A stretch of 28,817 bases of DNA from Sergeia podlipaevii (taxonomy: Eukaryota > Euglenozoa > Kinetoplastea > Trypanosomatida > Trypanosomatidae): positions 1 to 28,817 of the forward strand of contig JASANZ010001977.1 of the NCBI GenBank assembly GCA_030849805.1, written 5' to 3'. The number at the start of each line of letters is the position of its first letter. Within the stretch, counting starts at the first letter, position 1. Position numbers and translations under genes: made by a program. This document shows, one piece after another, positions 9,090-16,888 of the stretch. Under the pieces are notes generated by a model, which saw nothing but the letters and a program-made list of their open reading frames with translations, ran no database searches and was not told the origin of the DNA.

Positions 9090-12026
9090 CTATGAGAAAG
9101 CATGACGTCGCTTAAACGCGAGTGCCTCAAAGACATTGATCTTGCTCTTGCTATCCTCCGCGGAAGACGCCAAACTGCTGGCGTTGTCCTGTTGCATGGC
9201 AGCTCTATCCCTACGCCGGGACGCGTATGGCGAACTAGAGACCTCATCAGAAGGCTTCAGTGGTTGGAGAGAAGGTGAGGCAGCGCTATCAGTTCCACTC
9301 GCACCGAAGTTCTGTGACGACTTGATAGCCTCCTTGCTGTCACTGATTGAAGCTGTGTCGCAATCGTCATTCTCTCCTGCGTTGGGGCTACACTGGGTAT
9401 CGTGCAAAGAATTAGTAGAACCAGATAAAGTAGAAGAGGAGGAAGAAGACAGCGGTCGTGGAGGACGGAACCCTGTGGAAGTATACTTGCCCATCCCACC
9501 TGTGCGCGCCATCATGCTGCCTGCGCTGATATGCTGGTGGTTGTGATTGCTCTGTGAACTTGTTGTTGTGGCAGTCATACAGTGAGTAGGTAGTGCAGTG
9601 CTGGCACTTGTGTCCTTCTTTATCCCCTCCACAGCAGTAGCAACAGCATTGTATTTGGCGGAAGTGACGCCAGGGCTGCAGTGCTCCCCACGTACCCAGC
9701 GCTTCCCCTCAAAGCACTGGATGAATACAGAGTGGGACTTGCCACACTGCCAGTAGCTAAATGGGCACGGGCACACCCCACCCTCTGCCTCGTCCAGACT
9801 CCTCTCAGTATGACTCGAAGTAGCAGTGGTAGCAGCAGCACCAGTAGTAGCGCAGGAAGAGAACTCACTGTTGGTATCGGTGCGTAGGCGCTGCCAGGAG
9901 GGCAAGAAGCCATCCCCCTCTTCTACTTCTGCCTCACCAATGATCCCGGTATCGTCACACCGCGCCATCACCGTCATCCCTGCTGTTGAAGAGAAAGATG
10001 CTGCGTCGTCTGCTGTTGCTTCACCGCTATCGCATGCGGTGTGAGAGCAAGGGGATGAGGCTGGCAAGGAAGTCTGCTTAGGGTGATGTGACAAGAGGGT
10101 GTGTGCCGCGGAGAGTGAAGAGGAAGAATACCGAGAAGGTGAACCTGAAGAGACAGATAATTGTGAGTTGGCTATTTCTCTGCTGCTGCTGCTCCCTGTC
10201 GCAGGTGTCAACGTCTCCTTCTCCTCGGCCCCCTGCGTGTCATCCGGATCATCGCTGTCTAAACAAAGGCTTCTGTCCACCACCACACATCCACGTAGGA
10301 AGTGCTTAGAGCGAATAATAGTCTTCTTCTTATCGCTGAAAGAGGCAGAACCAGCGGCCGTGGAGCCAGCACAGAACCCACTCGCCTGCCTCACTTTCAC
10401 AAGTGGCGAGCCAAAAATACTCTCCGCGCCAACCTCAACCTCTTTCTTCACCGATACCCGCGCTGGGCCCCCTTCACTCTGCCGCTTCCCATCATCAAGG
10501 TGAAACACCACCTTCGGGGCACTGAGCTGCGCGAACCCCGAGAAGGCGCGAAGTGAAGACTGTCCTTTCCTTGTACGACGCAGATACCCCTCTACACAGT
10601 GGCGGTATGTCCCTTCGTATAGCTGCTTGGTGCATGGGTCCAACAGACACTCCGCGCAAACACGCACGGCAATATCGCGAGGAAGCGGAAAGCCAATCAG
10701 GTCTGTCCTCACCAAACTGGTAGCTGCTGTTGCTGCTGTGGTAGTGGCGGTCCCAGTCCCAGCAGGGGGACTCGGCAGTGGATGGTAGTGCACAGTGCAC
10801 TTGCGGAACGGGCAGTACACAATGTGATGCCCAAAGCAGTAGAAGGCAGCCAAGATTGCACGCCGATACCGTTTGAGCTCATCTTCAGGAAACCCATACT
10901 GAGTGTGAAGCACACTCAGCAGCTGTGGCAGGGTGTTAGCGCTAGCCACTAGCTTGAACGCGGTCATGACACCTATACTGCGCAGGTTGGGGACGTAGTC
11001 ACACCCGCTCAGCACGCAAGCAAGCAAGAATGATTCATATGTGAAGGCGGAAGGTGAAGCGGAAACAACAGGAGATGCAGCAACCGCAGCCGCTTCTGCA
11101 CCAGAACTAAACGGTTGGACAGCCTGCTGGTAACGATGGTTTGAGCTGAGCGCTGTCGGTGCCGCCACAGCTACGCCGTCACTGCCATTATCACTCCCAC
11201 CCTCATGCCAGATTGCGGTGGGTCGCTTACGCCCAGACAACGACGAGGCTCTCATCATGGCGAAGAAGTGAGGTGCGCACTCGGCTGGCCTCAGCACCTC
11301 ACAGGCGCCATAGGAGTCAAGTTTTGCAATGATGCAGGGGCAGTAATACGCGATAAGATCAGAGTCCTCTGAAACGGCCGCTTGCACGTATCCCTCTCTA
11401 CACATGTACGCCAGCTGCGCATCGGCCTCATACGGCGCCACGATGCACTCCACGTGTTGCTCTTCGCGTAGCACCTGCAGCACTGCGTAGGCAAGCTCTG
11501 TAGAGATGTCTACAGTTCTTTCTAAGCACTGGCGGGCCTCGATGTAAGCGCTAGAGCGCGGGTTGAGAGCATAGCCATCGCAGATATACTGTTCCTCCAG
11601 CAGTCGCAGTGCCTCCGCAAAGGCCTTCTCGCGTCGCTCCAAGCGGGACTCGTCGGTGCTTTGCTTCATGGGCATTTCTGCGCCGTCGAACACGCAGACA
11701 GGTACAATCCCATTACGCCGCAGCTGGTCTACCTTGCTCACAACATAGTCAATGTATCTATCATCCACTATCACAATGTCCTCCATAGCAGGGTAAAGCG
11801 TCTCTCTAGATACTCCTTCATGAGTGCTGTCACCCTGATTGTCATGTGATGCATACTTAGCTTCCAGGTATGCAAGGAGCCTCTCGTGATTGATGTTCAC
11901 ACAGCCCTTTAAACTGCGGTGCAGCCACACGTAAATATCAACTGCCACGCGCTGATCACGGAAATGACTAAGATGCCCATCACGGACATATGGTTTCAGT
12001 ACTTTCCAAAGACCTTTTATACCCAT
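9090..12026 (-). CDS. EXO1: Exonuclease 1 (EXO1), Rad2/XPG-family 5'-3' exonuclease and flap nuclease, 978 aa
   Basis: The N-terminal third is a full Rad2/XPG nuclease. It starts MGIKGLWKVLKPYV, with Gly2 in place for the mature N-terminus. Metal-binding acidic residues are visible at D30 (VAVDIYVWL), D114 (VCVFDG), E200 and D202 (APYEADAQLAYM), D221 and D223 (VSEDSDLIAY) and D343 (LSGCDYVPNLRSIG), the last in the helix-hairpin-helix. These correspond to human D30, D78, E150, D152, D171, D173 and D225. APYEADAQLAY and the segment EARQCLERTVDIS point to EXO1 rather than FEN1. Family knowledge: it acts in the nucleus in mismatch repair and end resection. Odd points: an insert of about 36 residues near 58-92, a low-complexity insert at about 260-325, and a tail of over 500 disordered residues containing a Cys/Trp cluster at about 748-780 and a short ordered end (KINVFEALAFKRRHAF). 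In-frame sequence upstream of Met1 is a Phe-rich translation of the pyrimidine tract and is excluded. Confidence 0.95.
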   Translation of the reverse strand: MGIKGLWKVLKPYVRDGHLSHFRDQRVAVDIYVWLHRSLKGCVNINHERLLAYLEAKYASHDNQGDSTHEGVSRETLYPAMEDIVIVDDRYIDYVVSKVDQLRRNGIVPVCVFDGAEMPMKQSTDESRLERREKAFAEALRLLEEQYICDGYALNPRSSAYIEARQCLERTVDISTELAYAVLQVLREEQHVECIVAPYEADAQLAYMCREGYVQAAVSEDSDLIAYYCPCIIAKLDSYGACEVLRPAECAPHFFAMMRASSLSGRKRPTAIWHEGGSDNGSDGVAVAAPTALSSNHRYQQAVQPFSSGAEAAAVAASPVVSASPSAFTYESFLLACVLSGCDYVPNLRSIGVMTAFKLVASANTLPQLLSVLHTQYGFPEDELKRYRRAILAAFYCFGHHIVYCPFRKCTVHYHPLPSPPAGTGTATTTAATAATSLVRTDLIGFPLPRDIAVRVCAECLLDPCTKQLYEGTYRHCVEGYLRRTRKGQSSLRAFSGFAQLSAPKVVFHLDDGKRQSEGGPARVSVKKEVEVGAESIFGSPLVKVRQASGFCAGSTAAGSASFSDKKKTIIRSKHFLRGCVVVDRSLCLDSDDPDDTQGAEEKETLTPATGSSSSREIANSQLSVSSGSPSRYSSSSLSAAHTLLSHHPKQTSLPASSPCSHTACDSGEATADDAASFSSTAGMTVMARCDDTGIIGEAEVEEGDGFLPSWQRLRTDTNSEFSSCATTGAAATTATSSHTERSLDEAEGGVCPCPFSYWQCGKSHSVFIQCFEGKRWVRGEHCSPGVTSAKYNAVATAVEGIKKDTSASTALPTHCMTATTTSSQSNHNHQHISAGSMMARTGGMGKYTSTGFRPPRPLSSSSSSTLSGSTNSLHDTQCSPNAGENDDCDTASISDSKEAIKSSQNFGASGTDSAASPSLQPLKPSDEVSSSPYASRRRDRAAMQQDNASSLASSAEDSKSKINVFEALAFKRRHAFS

Positions 12027-12867
12027 GATGATGTGTAGTCTACAAATATATATAAGATCTAAAAAAATAAAAGATAAACGTAACAAAAAAAAAAAAGCAC
12101 AAACAGTCCACGTCACAACTACTTTAAAAAAAGTGATGCGTGGAAAAAAAAAGCAGCTGCTCTCTGCAAACACAAAAAAAAAAGTAAAGACAAGAAAAAA
12201 ATAGAGAGCAAAAAGAGGCAAAAGCATAAACAAAAAGCTGAACCTATAAATGCCTGATCAAAAAGCATCGCGCAAGCATTGACTACGTGTACAGCAGCTC
12301 TCACGTCCGCATACGCACATATATGACACGCCATGATCCCACTGCGGCCTCTGGGCGACTGCGTCAGTCCTATAAAACGTACATTCAGTAAGACCGAAAA
12401 TCACTTGATACGAAAAAAACAAAGAAGTACTCTCTCGAACACCGCATACATCATAGAACTCACAAAAATATTCTTACAAAAAAAAAAAAAACGTATGAAC
12501 GCTCAAGGTAACTCTTGAGAAAATAAACAAAAATGTGAAAAAAAAAAACACACGCAAATAGCGAGACATATGATGAGTGAATATATATTATATTGCTGCC
12601 GCTGTCTATCTCCTTACACAGAAACGGAGAGAAAAGATAAGGGGCGGAGGCAAGGAGGAGACGGTGCGGCAAAGCACAAAAAAAGGAGAAAATCTGCCTT
12701 TGAGGCATTGATAAAAAAACGCATGTACATGTGAGAAAAAAAAAAAAAAGCAACTTGTCCGCACAGCTATTACCACAGAGGCATCCTCCTCGTCAGCCAA
12801 GAGAAACTTCAATTGATCCCAACGACTCATATTCGGTCGCCGTGCTATCCTTGGAGTCGCCGGGGCC
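12027..12867. other. Spacer between paralogue A and EXO1
   Basis: From 12027 to about 12750 it is A-rich with many homopolymer runs and only splice signals for EXO1. From about 12750 to 12867, directly after the stop of paralogue A, base composition still looks coding (see findings) before an A14 run at about 12736-12749 marks the start of clear spacer. Confidence 0.6.
12059..12097 (-). promoter_or_regulatory. Polypyrimidine tracts and putative spliced-leader acceptor for EXO1
   Basis: Two T-runs on the coding strand (12 T, then 7 T) end in TTTAG with the AG at 12060-12059, giving a 32-nt leader before the ATG at 12026. This confirms the EXO1 start. Confidence 0.6.
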
Positions 12868-13872
12868 TCAAGTGGTGCGTGGTGGTGTACTAGCAAACAC
12901 GCGCTCGTCTTCATGCTCACCGTCCTCAATAAAGGGCTCATGGGTCGCTTCAGCGGCAGCCCTGGATCTCGGGTGTGTGGGCGGCATGGACGAGTGGCGG
13001 CGGATGGTTCTCAACTCCTCCTCCTCCCCAGCAGCAGCGAAGGCAGCATCGTACGAGGGCTCTCTGTGAGTGCCGGACCACGTGTCAGCAAATGGTTCGT
13101 GTGTAGTACGTGCCCGAGCCAAGAATTCCGCGGCGGACCCCTGTGCAGTGGTCTCCACGGCGTGTGTGTGCATGTCTGACCGCTCGGCCCGCGCCGGAAA
13201 ACTGGCGGGCTGCGTACACGGCTCTTCCCCTTGCTGTTGGTATGAGGGGTCATACCTCACAGCCAAAACGCGAATGCGCGAGCAGGGCGGAGGCAGCGGG
13301 GTTGGCATCTGCTGCCCGTCGTGCCGCGAAGCCCTGGGTGGCTCGGAGAGCTCCGGCGTCTGTGTCTTCCTGGCCCCAAATGCCTCCATCTCCTTCCATG
13401 CAGTGAGCGGGGAGAACAAGCCAGAGTTATTACAGTCTCCCACGTGTGTCGGTGATCTTGGTTCAGGCTCCTCGCACAGCACCTGTTCCTGTGCTGGTGA
13501 CGACGACAGTGGGTGTGCACACGCAGCAGCCGGAAATGGCGCCTCTTGCTGCGGTGGCTGCTCCGGCTCTTTCTTTTGCGGCGCAGCATCCGCACTTGCA
13601 TCGACGCGCGCAGGAGGCGAGTGTCTTTTAATACGGCGCTGCCTCACCACCTCCTTCGCGATGTTCACGCTGGCCACGCGCACGTACTCCCTCTCGGCGG
13701 GAAGCCATCGCCACAGGCGAGCCACGTAAAATGTGGTTACACCAAGAACGATTCCGGCGTAAGGGCGTGTGGCCTTTGTGGTGGCGATGAGTGCAATACA
13801 CGAAAGTGCAACTGCACAGCACAGCACTATCTCGACTAGGCGGCATAAGGTCCAGTGGGAGAAACAAGACAT
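12868..13872 (-). CDS. Paralogue A: membrane-hairpin protein with a long disordered tail (334 aa)
   Basis: Unknown family, paralogous to the gene upstream (16369-14827). Aligned without gaps from Met1, about 29 of the first 70 residues are identical to paralogue B, including C10-R11, the block RPYAGI-LGV at 36-45, RLWR at 52-55 and P-ER-V at 58-64. Residues about 11-31 and 38-53 are hydrophobic and could form a hairpin, with Cys-rich flanks (C3, C10, C18, C19, C25) that might be acylated. From about 75 on, the protein is polar, Pro/Gln/Glu-rich and likely cytosolic. Two HEPF peptides occur near the end (THEPFADTW, THEPFIEDG). The ATG at 13872 aligns exactly with the ATG of B. The stop is TGA, but both the same frame and the +1 frame keep protein-like composition for a further 24-40 codons, so the true end is uncertain. 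Confidence 0.82.
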   Translation of the reverse strand: MSCFSHWTLCRLVEIVLCCAVALSCIALIATTKATRPYAGIVLGVTTFYVARLWRWLPAEREYVRVASVNIAKEVVRQRRIKRHSPPARVDASADAAPQKKEPEQPPQQEAPFPAAACAHPLSSSPAQEQVLCEEPEPRSPTHVGDCNNSGLFSPLTAWKEMEAFGARKTQTPELSEPPRASRHDGQQMPTPLPPPCSRIRVLAVRYDPSYQQQGEEPCTQPASFPARAERSDMHTHAVETTAQGSAAEFLARARTTHEPFADTWSGTHREPSYDAAFAAAGEEEELRTIRRHSSMPPTHPRSRAAAEATHEPFIEDGEHEDERVFASTPPRTT

Positions 13873-14012
13873 GTGTGAAGGCTGAACAAGTGGATAGTGA
13901 AGTCAGAAGTAGCGTATGATATATAATTTTGGAAAAAGTATGAGTAAAAATGACTGTGATATAATGGAGGTACAAGGTAGATAGAGTGGAGAGAGCGAAA
14001 GTAAATTGATAG

Positions 14013-14052
14013 CTAAAAGTGAAATCCAGAGAGAGAGAAAAAAAAAAAAGAG
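14013..14052 (-). promoter_or_regulatory. Polypyrimidine tract and putative spliced-leader acceptor for paralogue A
   Basis: Coding-strand CTCTT, a T-run and (CT)n, then ATTTCACTTTTAG with the AG at 14014-14013, giving a leader of about 140 nt. Confidence 0.5.
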
Positions 14053-14441
14053 CTACCTCTACTTTCAAGCAAAAGAAAAGTTGAGTTGAGGAAAAGAGAA
14101 AGAGACAGATGAGATGAAGAACAAGAAAAGACAAAAGAACTCCCGCCAGTAGCCTGATAAATGGACACACAAAGCCCAACTAATAATACGCAACCTCCTC
14201 CTTACAAGACACAATCAAATTGATGTCAAAACTTCTCGTTGGTGAGGGTGTGTAGTGTGAGCTATTCCAAGTGTGGATGTCTTGCCCTAAGTTTTAAATG
14301 TTGTTCTGTGTTTACGTTGAAGATGTATAATCGAATGGTAATACAAAAGTTATATCAGGCATATGTAGCTGGGTGAAAGAACGTGCGACTGCGGGCATAT
14401 CGACTGGATATGCATATATATATAATGTACTCTCTTGCCGT

Positions 14442-14472
<31 letters not shown>
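14442..14472. repeat. Compound (CT)n(AT)n microsatellite
   Basis: About 19 bases of CT alternation pass directly into 12 bases of AT alternation. Confidence 0.85.
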
Positions 14473-14473
<1 letters not shown>

Positions 14474-14826
14474 CTTTTACTGGTCATAGAATGAAGCTCT
14501 GCTTACAACGTGCAAGAAGTCGAAATGGTGGGCAATCTAAGAAGAAACTCAGATTGCAATACTTACATAAATGTAAAAAGATTACTTGGGGTTTTGCATA
14601 CATATATATTGTGTTGTTAATTTTCATTATATATTTTTTTCCCCTGTTTGTTTGCTTTTTCCGTTGTTGTTAGCTGTTTGCTGTGTATAGGATAACACTT
14701 TCGCATGTAAAGGGCAATTCTACATATAGCACAAGTAGCACAAACTTATTCTGCCCAATTCAAAAAACATCACACTACACACAACAAACAGCAAACAACA
14801 AACAAACAAAAAAAAAAAGATGGTGC

Positions 14827-15240
14827 CTAGCCACACCAAAATTCATCGTTTCCGCAAATCTCAGCATCCTGCTCTCGCTGTCGCTCCAGCTCCTGCTCAG
14901 CTTCCCACTCTTGCTGCTCTCGCCGCTGCTGGTGTTGCCGAATTTGCTGTTGCTGTTGTTGCTGCTCCTGCTGCTGCAGCGGACGCCTCTTGCGCACCAC
15001 AACGCGAAGGTTACGCGCGTGTGAATCCTCATAGAATGAGGACAGCTCGCTAGGAGAAAGAGAGTCCTCTGCCCTCTGCGGATAGGTGCGGTGGTGGCCT
15101 TCTTCGTCATGTGTATCTCGGCCGCGGCGATGGTAAGATACCGGCTCCACTAAGTGTGTACGGCGGCGTTGCTGCTCCGTTGGAGCAGCTGCTGCCCCGC
15201 CGCCACCCGCGTCGCTGTCTGGAGGAGTGCAGACGCTGAG
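14827..15240 (-). CDS. C-terminal part of paralogue B in a shifted (+1) frame
   Basis: Past about 15240 the reading frame one base further on gives about 137 residues of convincing protein up to a TAG at 14829-14827. It begins near DSDAGGGGAAAAPTEQQ, continues LVEPVSYHRRGRDTHDEEG and SELSSFYEDSHARNLRVV, then a Gln/Glu/Arg-rich stretch (QQQQIRQHQQRREQQEWE) and ends CGNDEFWCG. Nearly half of it lies beyond the stop of the upstream frame, so it is not an overlap shadow. The Gln-rich style matches the Gln tracts of the upstream part of B. Either the assembly has a one-base insertion (or two-base loss) between about 15260 and 15110, the gene is broken, or translation shifts +1. The 5' limit given is approximate and no separate start codon is proposed. 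Confidence 0.65.
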   Translation of the reverse strand, partial: LSVCTPPDSDAGGGGAAAAPTEQQRRRTHLVEPVSYHRRGRDTHDEEGHHRTYPQRAEDSLSPSELSSFYEDSHARNLRVVVRKRRPLQQQEQQQQQQQIRQHQQRREQQEWEAEQELERQREQDAEICGNDEFWCG

Positions 15241-16369
15241 ACTGGGAAGGAGCAAGATCGTATTGGGAGGCATCAGAATCCGCTGCTGTCGCAAATGCGG
15301 AGGCAGCAAACCGCTCGTACTGACGGCTCCTCCTCTGACTTGAGCCAGTGCGGTTGTGCTGATGGCCATGAGAACGATCATAAGGCGCCGGAAACGCCTT
15401 CGCGGCGGTATCCGAGTCCGAGTAATTAGCCTCGGCAGACGCAGCGCTGGTTCTGTTGGCGTCTGTACTGTGCGCAGGAAAAGGCTCGCGACTCCCTTGT
15501 AAAGACCAATTGCTAGTGGAGCGGGAGTGAAAGCGGAACTGCCGCTGCTCGCGTGAGACAGATGGTGATGACTCGGGCACCTCATCGGCAAAAGGTTCGC
15601 CCACCTCGTAAAATGCCGAGGGTGGGCCCTGCTGCTGATCCTGAGGGTACACACCCGTCTGTGACATACACGTCTCTTGCTGTGAAGAAGCCGGCGCAGA
15701 TGGAGACGCTGTGGCATAGCTTGGCAGCTGGATCCCTCCCACACAATGCGCATCACCGCTCATGGGCTGCGATGAGAAAACAGTAGTCCCCCTGTCCTCC
15801 CCCCGTGCCCAGGATGCCGTTGGAGAAACAAGAAAAGTTACGCATGGCGCACTCGCTGAAGGTGAGGGAGATCCCGACTTAAAAGACAGTTGCTGCGGTT
15901 GTTGCTGCTGCTGTTGGCGCTGTGAAACGAGAGCCACCAACTGCTGGTTCAAAGCTTGCTCGTGCTGGAGCTGCTGCTGCTGTTGAAGGGCATAGTAGTA
16001 AGAAGCCTGCGAGGAAGAAAGCGGCATCCCCGCTGAGGCACCAAGCACCTGTGCTGCGGCACTCTGACCTTGCTGAGCCGGATGAAGCTGACGACTGGCT
16101 GTGGAGGCGGCTAGGTGATAACTCGGTACGTATCCGTTCTGCATCATCTTATCTGCGAGCCGATGACTGGCCTTCTTCACACGGCGGCGTTCTGACGGCG
16201 CGAAACGCCAAAGACGCGTCATGTATATGAATACAACACCCAGTGCGATGCCGGCGTATGGGCGAGCAACCTGGAGAACAACAAGGAGCACAATGCACGC
16301 GGCCATGAGGACGAGGCAAACGAAGATCTCGATGATGCGGCACTTGGACAACCCACATAAGGAGCCCAT
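15107..16369 (-). CDS. Paralogue B: membrane-hairpin protein with a Gln-rich disordered tail (420 aa in this frame)
   Basis: Unknown family, tandem paralogue of 13872-12868. The first ATG (MGSLCGLSKC) is at 16369. Upstream in-frame sequence begins with a TTG codon inside a splice-acceptor region, and the ATG aligns with Met1 of paralogue A. Residues 12-34 and about 37-54 form a likely membrane hairpin carrying RPYAGIALGV and TRLWRF, followed by a basic patch (SERRRVKKASHR). Gly2 with Ser3-Leu4-Cys5-Gly6 loosely fits an N-myristoylation pattern, with C5 and C10 as possible palmitoylation sites (inference). The tail has several Gln tracts, Ser/Thr-rich stretches, and the peptides GEPFADEV and REPFPAHS, matching EPF peptides in A. 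This frame stops with a poor-quality end (LPSPRPRYT), while good coding sequence continues in the +1 frame, so the annotated C-terminus of about 30-45 residues is probably wrong. Confidence 0.82.
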   Translation of the reverse strand: MGSLCGLSKCRIIEIFVCLVLMAACIVLLVVLQVARPYAGIALGVVFIYMTRLWRFAPSERRRVKKASHRLADKMMQNGYVPSYHLAASTASRQLHPAQQGQSAAAQVLGASAGMPLSSSQASYYYALQQQQQLQHEQALNQQLVALVSQRQQQQQQPQQLSFKSGSPSPSASAPCVTFLVSPTASWARGEDRGTTVFSSQPMSGDAHCVGGIQLPSYATASPSAPASSQQETCMSQTGVYPQDQQQGPPSAFYEVGEPFADEVPESSPSVSREQRQFRFHSRSTSNWSLQGSREPFPAHSTDANRTSAASAEANYSDSDTAAKAFPAPYDRSHGHQHNRTGSSQRRSRQYERFAASAFATAADSDASQYDLAPSQSQRLHSSRQRRGWRRGSSCSNGAATPPYTLSGAGILPSPRPRYT

Positions 16370-16888
16370 TCTTGGATGGTATCCTTTCTGTATGGTGTTT
16401 CTGTGTGAAGGTAGAGGTGTCTGCAAAAAAAGAGTCTATATAAAGTAATCTGAAAAAAAAAGGGTATTAGTTGATTTTTGGTTTTGATACGCAAGTATAA
16501 GACCAAAAGGAACTAGCAAATAAAAGCAGAGGGAAGGAAAAATATAATAAATAGTAGATAAAGCAGAAGTAAAACAAAAAAAAAATCATCAATAAAATTC
16601 AAGTGAAAACGTTCTGAGCAAGCCAGGCAATTTAACTTTTAGAAAAACTCATTATGGTGCTTTTTTTTTTGATACGCTGGATGACAGAAATTCAAAAAAA
16701 GGGAGTTTTATAAAAATAAGATAAGAAGCATGTTTATAAATATTACAAAAAAAAACTTCCTGAAACAAAAAGCTCAGCCAGTGAAAAGAAAAAAAAAAAG
16801 AAGGGAGGATCCAACCATTCCATAAAGACGCGCCAAGAGGCAAATTGCTCATAAAGAGTCTCCTCTCAAGACCAAACCCTCCTTAAGA
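16370..16888. other. Spacer between the SGNH-domain gene and paralogue B
   Basis: About 520 A-rich bases containing the tandem acceptors for B and scattered A-runs. Nothing else is seen. Confidence 0.7.
16421..16464 (-). promoter_or_regulatory. Two tandem putative spliced-leader acceptors for paralogue B
   Basis: CCCTTTTTTTTTCAG (AG at 16451-16450) and CTCTTTTTTTGCAG (AG at 16422-16421) lie 29 nt apart on the coding strand. Leaders would be about 80 or 51 nt. Use of the second would exclude any start upstream of the ATG at 16369. Confidence 0.6.

Larger units (their letters stand above)
13873..14826. other. Spacer between paralogues B and A
   Basis: About 950 bases. It contains the splice signal for A, a compound (CT)n(AT)n repeat at 14442-14472, an A-rich run at about 14808-14819 just past the stop of the B downstream frame, and no supported gene. 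Confidence 0.7.

Noticed and set aside
12027..12233. In-frame upstream extension of EXO1
   Set aside because: Phe/Leu-rich translation of the polypyrimidine tract. EXO1 must start at MGIKGLW, and a splice acceptor lies between.
12868..12870. Reassigned TGA codon (as in some trypanosomatids with altered codes)
   Set aside because: TGA ends the 932-residue protein and the SGNH protein exactly at spacer boundaries, and Trp is read from TGG throughout, so the code appears standard.
13070..13729. 219-codon open frame on the plus strand
   Set aside because: It lies antisense to paralogue A, is Cys/Ser/Ala-rich as expected from the complement of its codons, and has no acceptor signal of its own.
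15241..15756. Upstream part of the 309-codon frame overlapping paralogue B
   Set aside because: Arg/His/Pro-rich shadow of the true frame of B. Only the part below about 15240 is accepted, as the shifted C-terminus.
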